Shown: positions 45,208-54,704, numbered from the stretch's first letter. The stretch: DNA of 64,000 bases from Salinivirgaceae bacterium (GCA_017557605.1 JAFYYJ010000061.1:58117-122116); one strand, 5' to 3'. Numbers and translations: made by a program. The notes: a model not told the origin generated them from the letters alone.

Positions 45208-47760
45208 ATGAAAATCAGTTTTAAAGCGACATTGTTGCTACTACTTTCCCCGTTTGCAACTTTTGCGCAGGAGCCGGAGCCGAAAACCAACGACATTGAA
45301 CCTTCGAGCCTCGATTCGTACGACATTTTTCTGTCGGAGGCTGAGCTCGACGAGAGCGGTGCTACAGTTGGTTCAATATCAGGAATTCTGAGCTCGTCGC
45401 AGGATTTGTATCAGAACACGGCGGGCTATCAGTTTGGCTCCACGCGCTACCGTGTCAAAGGATTCGCATCGAACCAAGAGAGCGTGACAATCAACGGAAT
45501 ACCAATGAGCGACCCGTCGACAGGGCGAACTTCTTTCGCTCTCTGGGGCGGCTTGAACGATGTTACACGCTATCCGTCGGTGGTGCCGGGCATCGGCTTT
45601 TCAGAATATTCATATGGCGATGTTGGCGGCATTGTCAACTACTCGATGATAGCGTCGGAGAAACGGAAGGGTTTCCGCACAACATACTCTTACGGCAACA
45701 ATGCCTACCGCCACCGTGCCATGATAACCTACAACTCGGGATTGCTGCCAAGCGGCTGGGCGTTTTCGGTTTCGGGTTCGCGCCGATTTGCCGAGGAAGG
45801 CTACGTTGAGGGCTGCAGTTACGATGCCTGGGGCTATTTTCTGGCTGTCGAAAAACAGATAAACGACCGCCACAGCCTTAATTTTGCCGGATTTGGCGCA
45901 CCACGCACCAACGGCCGCGCATCAGCTTCGACACAAGAGGCATACGACCTCGCCGGCAGCAACTATTACAACCCCAACTGGGGCTGGCAGAACGGTCGCA
46001 AACGCAACGCCAGCATGGCCAAATCACACCAGCCCGTGCTAATGCTTACTCACAAATGGAAGATATCTGATGCAGCGGAGCTTACAACCTCGGCGGCCTA
46101 CGGATTCGGACGTTACGGCACATCGTCGATAAGCTGGGTTTCGGGCAACGACCCGCGCCCCGACTACTACAAAAACCTGCCGAGCTACTATCTGACAACC
46201 AAGTTGAACCTTGATGAGTACGAGGCGCAGAAGCTCGATTGGGAGACGAACGAGAACCGCCGCCAACTCAATTGGGAAGGTTTCTACACAGCCAACCGTA
46301 ACCGCGTCGACCAGATTTTTGACGCCAACGGAACGATGATTGCCGCAGGTTTCCGCGCCAACTATCTCGTGCAGGAGCGCCGCAGCGACAAACGGCAGTT
46401 CAACTTGTCGTCAATCTACAACTACAGCCACGACAACCTCTCGTGGAATGCCGGTGTTAATGCGGTGATTTTCAAGGGTTATAACTTTATGACGATTGTC
46501 GATTTGCTGGGAGCGGACTATTATCTCGATGTCGATAAATATGTTATGCGCGACAGCATTCCGACGCCAGGTCAGCGCATTCCCGACGCCGCCAACAGCG
46601 ACCTCAACAATCCCAACCGCATCTGCCATGTGGGCGACAAGTGCGGCTATTACTACATTGCCAACCACAACAATGCCGAGTTGTTTGGACAGGTGGTTTA
46701 CAGCCTTCAGCAACTTGAGTTTATGGGCGGCGCAAAAGTTCGTTACACCAACTTCTGGCGCACGGGCAAGTGGCGCAACGGCATCCACGCCGACAATTCG
46801 TATGGCGACAGCAAGCATCAGACTTTTGTCGATTTCAGCCTGAAAGCCGGTGCCACTTACAAAATCAACGGTCGCAACCATATCATTCTCAACGCTTTGT
46901 ATCAGACCGTTGCTCCGACATTCCAAAACTCGTTTGAGACAGTGCGTACTAGCAACGCTATTGTCGAAAATCTGAAAAGCCGTAAGGTGGCCGCCACCGA
47001 CCTCTCGTACAATGTGCGTCTGCCTAAGCTGAAAACACGCGCGTCGGTTTATTATTCATTCCACGCCGACGACATGTCGGTTCGTAATGTCTACATCGAA
47101 GGCCGCGATGAGCAGACAAGCAACGGCGGAGTTTATGGAAGTTACATCTGGCGCGACATGGACCGCATACATTATGGCGCCGAGCTTGGATTGGAGTGGG
47201 ATGTTACGCCTTCACTGCAATACCAGCTGGCTGGCGGCATCGGGCGCTTCGCCTACTCTAACCGTCCGATAATCCAAATCATCTCCGATGACGGAATGAC
47301 CAACCAGACCGACATCGCCTATCTGAAAAACTACCGGTTGGGCGGATTTCCGCAAAGCGCCTTCGCTACGGGTCTGCGCTATAGCATCAACTACTGGAAC
47401 ATAGGCGCCACGGTCAGCTACTATGCCGACATCTACACCGACATGTTCCCCGAGCGCCTCACCGAGTATGCGCTCGAAGGCTATACCCCTGAGCATGAGA
47501 ACTATCGGAAGATAACACATCAGGAAAAACTCGACAATAACTTCATTGTCGATTTGTATATAAGCAAAAGCTGGCGCATTGCCGACAGCTACTATTTAGG
47601 ATTTAACCTAAGTGTCGATAACTTGCTGAATAATACCAATTTCGCTTATTCATCCTACCAGCAGTTCAGGCTCGACAAAAGGAACCCCGACCGTTTCCAA
47701 TCGAAATACAATTACATGTGGGGACGGCAATTGTTTGTTAATTTAAATTTCAGATTCTAA
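45208..47760 (+). CDS. TonB-dependent outer-membrane receptor-like protein
   Basis: 850 residues. Signal peptide MKISFKATLLLLLSPFATFA, a plug with GSTRYRVKGFASNQESVTINGIPMSDP, then many amphipathic strands of an outer-membrane barrel ending in aromatic F (LFVNLNFRF). No N-terminal carboxypeptidase-like or STN domain. The downstream lipoprotein starts 13 bp later, forming a pair like a receptor with its surface partner. Substrate unknown; no polysaccharide-degradation genes are nearby, so a SusC role is unlikely. Confidence 0.88.
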   Translation: MKISFKATLLLLLSPFATFAQEPEPKTNDIEPSSLDSYDIFLSEAELDESGATVGSISGILSSSQDLYQNTAGYQFGSTRYRVKGFASNQESVTINGIPMSDPSTGRTSFALWGGLNDVTRYPSVVPGIGFSEYSYGDVGGIVNYSMIASEKRKGFRTTYSYGNNAYRHRAMITYNSGLLPSGWAFSVSGSRRFAEEGYVEGCSYDAWGYFLAVEKQINDRHSLNFAGFGAPRTNGRASASTQEAYDLAGSNYYNPNWGWQNGRKRNASMAKSHQPVLMLTHKWKISDAAELTTSAAYGFGRYGTSSISWVSGNDPRPDYYKNLPSYYLTTKLNLDEYEAQKLDWETNENRRQLNWEGFYTANRNRVDQIFDANGTMIAAGFRANYLVQERRSDKRQFNLSSIYNYSHDNLSWNAGVNAVIFKGYNFMTIVDLLGADYYLDVDKYVMRDSIPTPGQRIPDAANSDLNNPNRICHVGDKCGYYYIANHNNAELFGQVVYSLQQLEFMGGAKVRYTNFWRTGKWRNGIHADNSYGDSKHQTFVDFSLKAGATYKINGRNHIILNALYQTVAPTFQNSFETVRTSNAIVENLKSRKVAATDLSYNVRLPKLKTRASVYYSFHADDMSVRNVYIEGRDEQTSNGGVYGSYIWRDMDRIHYGAELGLEWDVTPSLQYQLAGGIGRFAYSNRPIIQIISDDGMTNQTDIAYLKNYRLGGFPQSAFATGLRYSINYWNIGATVSYYADIYTDMFPERLTEYALEGYTPEHENYRKITHQEKLDNNFIVDLYISKSWRIADSYYLGFNLSVDNLLNNTNFAYSSYQQFRLDKRNPDRFQSKYNYMWGRQLFVNLNFRF

Positions 47761-47773
47761 ACAACTTACCAAT

Positions 47774-49951
47774 ATGAGAACTTCGTTTTTAAATAGTATG
47801 GCGGCAGTATCGGCGGCATTGTTTTTGGGCTCTTGCATCGACAATGATTTCGACGCGCCAGATTATGTGGCATTGCCCAATGGAGCAACCGTCACTGTAT
47901 CTGACATTTACGACATGCACGCAAAGAAGCAGGGTTCGTTTGTCATAACCGACACGGCTTATCTTTATGCCACCGTGATAGGCGACGAGAGTAGCGGTAA
48001 CCTCTACAAGCAGCTTTATGTTCAAGACGAGACGGGCGGCATCAACTTGCAGCTTGAGGCGAGCGCGGCGAATGTCCGTATTGGCGATTATGTCAAGATT
48101 GTGCTCAACGGTCTGTCGGTGTCGAAATACAACGAGCTGATGCAGATTGGCGGCATTGACCCGGCCTACGATATCATTGTTCAGCGAAACGAGTGCTACA
48201 TTGAGCCCGAAGTGGTTACCATAAAGCAACTCAATAGTTCTGATTTTGCCTACACCTGCAAACTCGTGCGACTTGAAAATGTGCAATTTGCCGCATCCGA
48301 CACTGCCGGAACATATGCCGACGGATATGCGCAAACATCAAAGAATCTGACACTTACCGACAGCCTTGGCAACGAGGTGATTGTCCGCAACAGCGGCTAC
48401 GCCAACTTTGCCAACAAGAAAGTGATTGGTGGTCGCGGTGACGCCGTGTTTATCGTGAGCCGCTACTCATCGACAGTCCAGCTACTTATCCGCAATGTCA
48501 ACGAACTTGAACTGACAGGCGCACGCTTTGTGTCTGGGAAAGAGAAAGATGCGGTGTTCAGTCAGACTTTCGACAGCAATTTCGGCAGCTTTACCACATT
48601 CAGCGTGTCGGGTGAGCAAACGTGGGCCATTAGCTACAATACCGCCACAATGACGGGCTACGCCAATTCCACCAACTACGATAACGAAGACTGGCTCATT
48701 TCGCCGGAGATTGATTTGACAAACGAAACGGCGGCCGGCTTCAGTATGAACTATATCGCCCGCTATTTCAGCGACATCAACAGCGACATAACTCTGCAGG
48801 TGTCAACTGATTACAAAGCCGGCAAATCGCCGACAAACGCAACGTGGACAGCTGTTCAGGCAACCTGGACCGAAGGCTCCGACTGGAATACCTTTGCCAC
48901 AACCAATGTTGACATAAGTTCGTATGCTGGCAAAAAGATAACCGTTGCCATAAAATACAAATCGACATCGAAAAAGGCTGGCACACTTGAGATTAAGTCG
49001 ATAAGCATAACAAATAAAGTTGAGGGTAATACCACCCCCGGCAATAACACAAGCACCGGAACATTCGATACACCGCTCAGCGTATCGGCCGCCGCAACTG
49101 CAACTGGTACAAAATGGGTAAAAGCTTATATTGTAGGTGTTTATGAGACAAAAGACGCAAGCGGCGCCACTTTGGAAAAATATGCAATGAGCACCAAAGC
49201 ACCGTTCTATACTGCCACCAATCTTCTCATAGCCGCATCGGCTACCGAAACAGACCTCAGCAAATGTCTGACAGTGCAACTCCCGACCGGCGACATCCGC
49301 GCTGCACTCAACCTTGTCGACAACGCTTCGAACTTAGGCAAGGAAGTTATGATTTACGGCTCGCTCGAGAAATACTTCAATATGCCGGGTGTGAAGTCGC
49401 TCACTGGTTACTGGCTCGACGGAAACGGCATCAAACCTGATAACGGTGGCGGCACAAACAATGGCAACACAAACGCCATTTTTGCCGAAGCGTTCAGCAG
49501 CAGCCAAGGACAGTTCGTCATTCACGATGTTGAAATTGGCGGTTTAAGCTACGTTTGGAGCTTTGATAGCAAATATACTTGCATGAAAGCCAGCGCTTAC
49601 TACAACAATGCGCGGAATGAATCGGAAAGTTGGCTTGTGTCGCCGGCCATAACACTAGGCTCCGGCGCAAACAAACTGTCGTTCCAACAGGCCGCAAATT
49701 ATGTGGCACAGCCAAAAGATGCGCTGCACGTGATGATTTCGACCGACTTTGAAGGTGATGTTACAAGCGCCGACTGGACCGAGCTGAACGATGATATTTC
49801 GACTTGGCCGACCGGAAGTGATTTCAAATTTGTTACATCAACCGCTGACCTTTCATCCTTTGCTGGAGAAACAATCTACGTGGCCTTCCAATACACCAGC
49901 ACCGACAGCGAGGCGGCGACATGGGAGATAAAAGATTTTAAGATTGAGTAA
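47774..49951 (+). CDS. DUF5689-type surface lipoprotein with two choice-of-anchor domains
   Basis: 725 residues. Lipobox FLGSC with lipidated C near residue 21. DUF5689-like OB-fold domain (about 35-255; YVQDETGGINLQLEA, LVRLENVQF), a first choice-of-anchor J-like jellyroll (about 265-415; EDWLISPEIDLTNET), a second OB-like domain (about 425-560), and a second jellyroll (about 575-725; ESWLVSPAITLGSG). Likely surface-bound partner of the receptor encoded just upstream. No catalytic residues recognised. Confidence 0.85.
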   Translation: MRTSFLNSMAAVSAALFLGSCIDNDFDAPDYVALPNGATVTVSDIYDMHAKKQGSFVITDTAYLYATVIGDESSGNLYKQLYVQDETGGINLQLEASAANVRIGDYVKIVLNGLSVSKYNELMQIGGIDPAYDIIVQRNECYIEPEVVTIKQLNSSDFAYTCKLVRLENVQFAASDTAGTYADGYAQTSKNLTLTDSLGNEVIVRNSGYANFANKKVIGGRGDAVFIVSRYSSTVQLLIRNVNELELTGARFVSGKEKDAVFSQTFDSNFGSFTTFSVSGEQTWAISYNTATMTGYANSTNYDNEDWLISPEIDLTNETAAGFSMNYIARYFSDINSDITLQVSTDYKAGKSPTNATWTAVQATWTEGSDWNTFATTNVDISSYAGKKITVAIKYKSTSKKAGTLEIKSISITNKVEGNTTPGNNTSTGTFDTPLSVSAAATATGTKWVKAYIVGVYETKDASGATLEKYAMSTKAPFYTATNLLIAASATETDLSKCLTVQLPTGDIRAALNLVDNASNLGKEVMIYGSLEKYFNMPGVKSLTGYWLDGNGIKPDNGGGTNNGNTNAIFAEAFSSSQGQFVIHDVEIGGLSYVWSFDSKYTCMKASAYYNNARNESESWLVSPAITLGSGANKLSFQQAANYVAQPKDALHVMISTDFEGDVTSADWTELNDDISTWPTGSDFKFVTSTADLSSFAGETIYVAFQYTSTDSEAATWEIKDFKIE

Positions 49952-50040
49952 ATGGTAGAGTGTAAAGTTGAAAAGGTATAAGGCACAAGGCATAAGCAAA
50001 TCGTGAACTTATAATCATATCATTAATCATTACTTAAATC
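49952..50040. repeat. Degenerate AT-rich intergenic repeat tract, copy C
   Basis: AAAAGGTATAAGGCACAAGGCATAAG, then ATAATCATATCATTAATCATTA, shorter than copies A and B but in the same order. Confidence 0.5.
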
Positions 50041-50041
50041 C

Positions 50042-50497
50042 ATGCGAGTTGTAATTCAGCGAGTTAAGCAATCGAGTGTAACCATTGACGGCGAAGTGGT
50101 GGCAAAGATTGGTGCTGGCTTGATGATTCTGGTTGGCATTGAGCCAGCCGACACCAGTGCCGATGCCGATTATCTGTGCGGCAAAATCTCGCGCCTACGC
50201 ATCTTCGACGACAAGAACGGCGTTATGAACCGCTCGGTTTGCGATGAGGGCGGCGAACTATTGGTGGTGTCGCAGTTTACGCTCTTTGCGCAGACAAGTC
50301 ATGGAAACCGCCCGTCATACATCCGCGCCGCAAGGCCCGAACAGGCTATTCCGCTTTACGAGGAGTTTGTGTGCAAGTTGGAAACGGCCTCAGGCATCCG
50401 TCCGCAAACGGGCCGCTTTGGCGCAATGATGGATGTAGAGCTGATTAACGACGGCCCCGTGACGATTATAATTGATAGCCGGCAAAAAGAGTTTTAG
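50042..50497 (+). CDS. dtd: D-aminoacyl-tRNA deacylase
   Basis: 151 residues. Opens MRVVIQRVKQSSVTIDGEVV; catalytic SQFTLFA block and the NDGPVT C-terminal motif (NxGPVT) are present, together forming the chiral proofreading site that removes D-amino acids and glycine from tRNA. Convergent with the SRPBCC gene 14 bp away. Confidence 0.96.
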   Translation: MRVVIQRVKQSSVTIDGEVVAKIGAGLMILVGIEPADTSADADYLCGKISRLRIFDDKNGVMNRSVCDEGGELLVVSQFTLFAQTSHGNRPSYIRAARPEQAIPLYEEFVCKLETASGIRPQTGRFGAMMDVELINDGPVTIIIDSRQKEF

Positions 50498-50511
50498 CGC
50501 CAGATTTTCAG

Positions 50512-50913
50512 TTATCTGATTTGCTCCAGTTTCGACACCAGCGACTCAACAAACTCTGTCAGCGGTTTCTTCACCATAACGCTCATCAGGGCGTTCACAT
50601 CGGCGTCGAAAGTTATCCGAACCTTCGATTCGGTCGTGTTATACGGTACAAGCTGAATCCACATTTTGAACTGCAGCGGACCTTCGCTGTTCTCCATTTT
50701 CAGCAGTTTCGGTTCCTGCCGCTCGACAATGCGCATACCTACGCGCCCGGCATTGGCAATGGTGAAAGTGCACGAGTCGGGAGTGGCCTCAACATCGGTT
50801 ATCTTATCGTTGGCTGGCAGCATTGTGGTGTTGATGCGGCTGAAGTCGGAAATCAAAGAGTAGACGCGCTCAGGCGTTGCGTAGATGTGGCCTATTCGGC
50901 TTTCGATTCTCAT
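50512..50913 (-). CDS. SRPBCC-fold protein
   Basis: 133 residues, the size of a START-like hydrophobic-cavity domain. Opening RIGHIYATPERVYSLISDFSRI and strands FTIANAGRVGMRIVERQEPKLLK, then FKMWIQLVPYN and a long C-terminal helix match the polyketide-cyclase/SRPBCC pattern. Ligand unknown; single-domain, cytoplasmic. Convergent with dtd. Confidence 0.82.
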   Translation of the reverse strand: MRIESRIGHIYATPERVYSLISDFSRINTTMLPANDKITDVEATPDSCTFTIANAGRVGMRIVERQEPKLLKMENSEGPLQFKMWIQLVPYNTTESKVRITFDADVNALMSVMVKKPLTEFVESLVSKLEQIR

Positions 50914-51080
50914 AACGGACTTTTTTCGGCAAAATAAATCAAGATTTGCGAATTATGGGCCGACAAAAAACGGACGGCTCTGCCGAACCGCCCGTGCAAC
51001 TAATTATAAAACGTATGATGTATGTCATCTATATCAAAGACGGGGTGATGAGGCGATAAGTTGCGCCGTTTATTGTATTT

Positions 51081-51147
51081 TTTCGTCAAAAAATAACACG
51101 CTTTCGTCACAAAAATGCCCCATTTCGTCATAGGCTATAATTTGTCA
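51081..51147. promoter_or_regulatory. Phased TTTCGTCA box array
   Basis: TTTCGTCA starts at 51081, 51102 and 51123 (exactly 21 bp apart), and TTTGTCA at 51141 (18 bp on); a reversed TGACGG follows at about 51157. The array fills the gap upstream of the lipoprotein at 51220. Spacing near two helical turns suggests binding of a regulator on one face. The rest of the gap (50914-51080) shows nothing recognisable. Confidence 0.5.
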
Positions 51148-51191
51148 CCAAAAAACATGACGGTTTTAGTATAATTTTATATGGATAATTA

Positions 51192-51199
51192 TAATTTTG
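51192..51199 (+). promoter_or_regulatory. -7 element of the 51220 lipoprotein
   Basis: TAATTTTG, full match, 20 bp before ATG 51220. It lies inside the longer reading frame starting at 51181, which favours the ATG at 51220. Confidence 0.55.
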
Positions 51200-51219
51200 T
51201 CTGCAAACACAACTTTATT

Positions 51220-52032
51220 ATGAAAAAGTTTAAATCTTTATTAGCCATATCAATAAGCGCCGCGGTGCTTATAGCTTGCAATGGCAACAATTCTGCAAAG
51301 AAGGATAAAAACGTCAGTGAGATTACCGAAGTTTCAGTTGACCAGATAATTGAAGATTTGGAGAATATCCCGACGCCTACAGCCTTTGAGTTGATGACTA
51401 CCATAAACAAAATGGGCATCCCCTACATTATGGACGCCACCAATAGCCTTGCCAACCAGCAGAACTACCTTAGCTCATGGCAGAAATCGCTCAACCTTGG
51501 CGTTTATGCCGCCGATTTGTGCTACAATGTGGCATTCGGCAAGAAGGCAGAATCGGAGGAGTATATGAAATGCCTTCTGTTACTGGCAAGCGACTTGAAC
51601 ATCAGCGTCGACGCTGAGAAAATATCAAACGACTTCCAAGGCAACATCAACAACATCGATTCGTTGGCTGTTTTGGTGAAAGACTTGCTTAGCGACTCGC
51701 AATACATTTTGAATCAGACAAGCCAGACAGAGACAGCCTTGCTGTTCCTTATAGGCAGTTGGATTGAAAGCGCTCACATCTGCACCGCAGCAACCGAGAC
51801 AAGCCACAACGTTGATGAAATGATTGAGGTAGGAATGAAGCATTTTGAGTATGTTGACACTATTCTCAAATACCTTGAGAGCCGCAAAGAGAGTTCCGAT
51901 TTCAGCGACATCTACACTCAGCTGCAAACAATCAAAACATCGCTTGAAACTTTGAAGGAGGATAGAACCAACTCCGACAAATTTGATGATTTGAGCATGG
52001 CCATCAACGGTCTTAGAAATAGTATAGTATAA
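51220..52032 (+). CDS. Helical lipoprotein of unknown function
   Basis: 270 residues from ATG 51220 (the frame extends 13 codons upstream to 51181, but that segment holds the promoter and spoils the signal peptide). MKKFKSLLAISISAAVLIAC gives a lipobox with C20. The mature protein is almost all helix, with VSVDQIIEDLENIPTPTAFEL and repeated acidic helices; I recognise no family. It follows the CGTCA array and ends at an intrinsic terminator. Confidence 0.82.
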   Translation: MKKFKSLLAISISAAVLIACNGNNSAKKDKNVSEITEVSVDQIIEDLENIPTPTAFELMTTINKMGIPYIMDATNSLANQQNYLSSWQKSLNLGVYAADLCYNVAFGKKAESEEYMKCLLLLASDLNISVDAEKISNDFQGNINNIDSLAVLVKDLLSDSQYILNQTSQTETALLFLIGSWIESAHICTAATETSHNVDEMIEVGMKHFEYVDTILKYLESRKESSDFSDIYTQLQTIKTSLETLKEDRTNSDKFDDLSMAINGLRNSIV

Positions 52033-52052
52033 ACAGCTCATATTAATATAAC

Positions 52053-52087
52053 ACAAAGGCGTCTTATAAGGCGCCTTTGTTGTTTTA
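52053..52087 (+). terminator. Terminator after the 51220 lipoprotein
   Basis: 9-bp stem ACAAAGGCG / CGCCTTTGT with a 10-nt loop that can pair further (CTT/AAG), followed by TGTTTT. The opposite gene ends 24 bp further on. Confidence 0.7.
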
Positions 52088-52103
52088 TGATGTTCCTTAG
52101 TGT

Positions 52104-52727
52104 TTACTCTACAGCTGCACAATAAAACTGGTTGCACTGGTCGGCGCTGATGCAGTGTTCGGTTATGGTGCCGGTCTGCAGGTCGCACACCGACAGTTTG
52201 TTGATTTGGGATATGTAGAGTTGCGAGTATCGGATTTTGTTTTTCCGCTGTAAGTCTGTTGTGTAATCAACCGCAAGCCGTATTTCCAACTCGTTCAAAT
52301 TGTCTTTTGAGAAAATATAAAGCCCAAACTCGTTGAAGGAGCCGTAGAATCCGTCGGCAACTTTCTGCACTTTGTTTTTGATAATCCGCTTGAGCGGCAA
52401 CGCTAGCGACCAATAACGCCGTTCCAGCTCGCCCATATACTGCCCGTCGGTCAGGCCGTAGGAATATCCGTATTGCAAGGTGCGTTGTTTGTCGAGCTCG
52501 GTTAGGTTGAAGATTTCGGCTCCAGCCATTTCGTTTACCAGCCACTCTGCCTCTATCTTGTTCTCTTTAATGGCACGTGTAACCTCAATGCCGATGCTGC
52601 GCTCCAGGTCTTGCAAGTCGGGTCGGTCGGCGTTTTGCAAGTGCGCATAGTGCTCGCCCAAAATGCTGCGAAGCGTTATCATAGCGTAACGCTCAAAAAA
52701 GCACGTGTCGAATTTCGGTTTATCCAT
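52104..52727 (-). CDS. Uncharacterised protein, possible PD-(D/E)xK nuclease fold
   Basis: 207 residues, no signal or membrane segment. Residues 34-50 read DRPDLQDLERSIGIEVT: a PD pair followed 11 residues later by an IGIEVT strand, the layout of PD-(D/E)xK nuclease cores but with T in place of the usual lysine. The remainder is mixed, with YSQLYISQINKLSVCD near the end. I do not recognise a family. It is the upstream-most gene of no clear operon and converges on the lipoprotein gene. Confidence 0.6.
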   Translation of the reverse strand: MDKPKFDTCFFERYAMITLRSILGEHYAHLQNADRPDLQDLERSIGIEVTRAIKENKIEAEWLVNEMAGAEIFNLTELDKQRTLQYGYSYGLTDGQYMGELERRYWSLALPLKRIIKNKVQKVADGFYGSFNEFGLYIFSKDNLNELEIRLAVDYTTDLQRKNKIRYSQLYISQINKLSVCDLQTGTITEHCISADQCNQFYCAAVE

Positions 52728-52815
52728 ACCATAAAGTTAAAAAGAAAATGATGCCGTGCCGATTTTTCTGAATTTTTGGCGCATAATAAGACGAAAAGCC
52801 CCGTTGGGTAGTTTT

Positions 52816-53544
52816 TTATGCCAGAAGAGCTACAACACCACCAACCGCCATATAAGCGTAAATTACTTTCCGTAATATCGGCAGCGGCAGTTTGTTGAAC
52901 AGAAGCCGGCCTATCTGCGTCCCGACAATGATGCCGGCAAAGGCGTAAAGACAGCACCAGCCAACCGTCGGTGTAAGAAATCCGCTTTGTGCGCGATAGC
53001 CTGTCATAACCACATTGCCTATGAAGAAATAGGCCTGTGTTGCAGCCAGATAGCGCACTTTGTCGGTTTCGGAAGCAACAAAATATAGTACCGCCGGAGG
53101 CCCCTGCATGGCAAACAAACCGCCCATTATTCCGCTTAGTGTGCCCATGGAGAGTTGTATGGGCAGTGTAGGTTTTAGATGAATTTTCTCGCTGATTATC
53201 AAAAAATAGCAGCTCATTACTATAAGTATTACTCCAAGTAGATGCTTGAGGTGGGTGTCGGCGGCCATTGATACATACTGAACGGCAAAGTATGATACTA
53301 CGATGAATGTCAACAATATAGGCAAAACGTGCCGCCAGTTGATTTGGCGGCAAACGGTTGTCAGCACATAGAGAGACTGCAAAGCCGACAAGATGCCGGA
53401 AAGCATTGTCGCTTCGCCATACGACGGCATAATGTGCGGCAGCACCGTCATTATGAAAATGCCGAAGCCGAAACCGCTAACCCGCTGAACCACACTGGCT
53501 CCGGTGCAGAAAAGAACCAAAAGGATTATTGCCGTTGTTGTCAT
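52816..53544 (-). CDS. TauE/SafE-family membrane transporter
   Basis: 242 residues with about seven to eight hydrophobic helices. Motifs VQRVSGFGFG near the N-terminus and GTLSGIMGGLFAMQGPPAVLYF in the middle match the duplicated G-rich loops of the TauE/SafE anion export family (sulfite, sulfoacetate or other organosulfonate). Substrate not determined. Lies 88 bp upstream of the nuclease-like gene on the same strand. Confidence 0.88.
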   Translation of the reverse strand: MTTTAIILLVLFCTGASVVQRVSGFGFGIFIMTVLPHIMPSYGEATMLSGILSALQSLYVLTTVCRQINWRHVLPILLTFIVVSYFAVQYVSMAADTHLKHLLGVILIVMSCYFLIISEKIHLKPTLPIQLSMGTLSGIMGGLFAMQGPPAVLYFVASETDKVRYLAATQAYFFIGNVVMTGYRAQSGFLTPTVGWCCLYAFAGIIVGTQIGRLLFNKLPLPILRKVIYAYMAVGGVVALLA

Positions 53545-53620
53545 GGGCGTTCTTTTCAGTGTAAGGTGCGAAGCGTTTTTTGAGCTTGTGATTGTAATTT
53601 AATCGCTTAATGCCACATTC

Positions 53621-54301
53621 TCAAAACCTACACGTTGCCGATAGGTTAAACGATTGATTTTTAATTGTATTATCGTTGTTGCCTGAGGGTTGGATGTTAA
53701 GAAGTCCGGCGTCGTAGCCTAAGCGGAGGCCGAAATTTCGGATTATCTCACAACCAACAGCCAAGCCCACGCCAACATCAGCTCGGCGGAAATGGTCTCC
53801 TTCGTTGAAAAGGGCCATTTCTTCGTTACCAAAGCGGAGGTCGTCTTTCACTTTTATATTATCGCCGTTAGCATCGGAATTTTTCTTGTATTTGCCAGCG
53901 GCGGCTACGCCAAAATAAGGTCCGGCAAGGAAGTAGAATCGGCCAAAGTTCAGACGGATATCTATAGGTACCGTAACATACAGCAGATTGTATTTAATGC
54001 GGTTTTTCTCCACATAATTGCCCATTCTGTATTCATTATTTATTGCGAAGCCCTTCATCTCAGCGTTTGCGCCGGTTTCGATTGAAACGTTGTTGTTCAG
54101 CAAAAAATCGGCAAAGAGACCAACGTTGAAGCCTGGTTTTGTCACTTTGTCATCTATATTGGGGAATTGTTTTCCACCGTTGCCCGTGGTGGCGATGTTT
54201 GTGGTGTTAAATCCTGCCTTTACGCCAAGCGATATTTGTGCCGCAGCGCCATTGGCCAAGGCAAGCAACAGAACTACCGCAATGAGAGTCTTTCCTTTCA
54301 T
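53621..54301 (-). CDS. PorT-family outer-membrane beta-barrel protein
   Basis: 226 residues. Signal peptide with ANGAAAQ cleavage, then ISLGVKAGFNTTNI, the classic opening of the OMP_b-brl_2/PorT family, and repeating strands with GVGLAVGCEIIRNFGLRLGYDAGL to a terminal aromatic (TCRF). Family members include PorT of the type IX system, but most homologues have unknown roles, so I keep the assignment at family level. Confidence 0.85.
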   Translation of the reverse strand: MKGKTLIAVVLLLALANGAAAQISLGVKAGFNTTNIATTGNGGKQFPNIDDKVTKPGFNVGLFADFLLNNNVSIETGANAEMKGFAINNEYRMGNYVEKNRIKYNLLYVTVPIDIRLNFGRFYFLAGPYFGVAAAGKYKKNSDANGDNIKVKDDLRFGNEEMALFNEGDHFRRADVGVGLAVGCEIIRNFGLRLGYDAGLLNIQPSGNNDNTIKNQSFNLSATCRF

Positions 54302-54315
54302 CTTGTTGATAATTA

Positions 54316-54351
54316 AAAATTAAAAACAAATGCCGCTTGTTGTGCGGCATT
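54316..54351 (-). terminator. Terminator of trxA
   Basis: Minus strand 8-bp stem AATGCCGC / GCGGCATT with a 7-nt loop, followed by TTGTTTTTAATTTTT. It begins 4 bp past the trxA stop. Confidence 0.8.
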
Positions 54352-54355
54352 CGGT

Positions 54356-54673
54356 TTAAAGCAATGCGTCGATTTTCTGCGCTAGCATCGGTTTTGGAGC
54401 GGCACCAACTTGCTTGTCGACCACTTCGCCGCCTTTGAAGAACAGCAGAGTGGGGATGTTGCGGATGCCGTACTGTGCCGGAATGTTTTCAGCCTCGTCG
54501 ACGTTCATTTTGAGAATCTTAACGCGGCCTTCGTAGTCGGCTGCAAGTTCCTCAACTATCGGAAGAAGCATCTTGCAAGGGCCGCACCACTCCGCCCAAA
54601 AATCAACTACCACAGGAATTGCCGATTTCAGCACTTCAGCCTCAAAATCGGCGTCGGTTATTCTTTGTGCCAT
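54356..54673 (-). CDS. trxA: Thioredoxin
   Basis: 105 residues. Active site WCGPC with C30 and C33 in VVDFWAEWCGPCKMLLP and the cis-proline region NIPTLLFFKGG. Cytoplasmic disulfide reductase. Own -7 box at 54705 and own terminator, so it is a single-gene unit between dnaE and the PorT-like gene. Confidence 0.97.
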   Translation of the reverse strand: MAQRITDADFEAEVLKSAIPVVVDFWAEWCGPCKMLLPIVEELAADYEGRVKILKMNVDEAENIPAQYGIRNIPTLLFFKGGEVVDKQVGAAPKPMLAQKIDALL

Positions 54674-54704
54674 AATTATGTTTTTTAAATGTTACAAATT
54701 TTTC

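Noticed and set aside
51081..51147. CRISPR array from the evenly spaced TTTCGTCA boxes
   Set aside because: Units are only 8 bp with spacers of 10-13 bp, far too short, and no cas genes are present.
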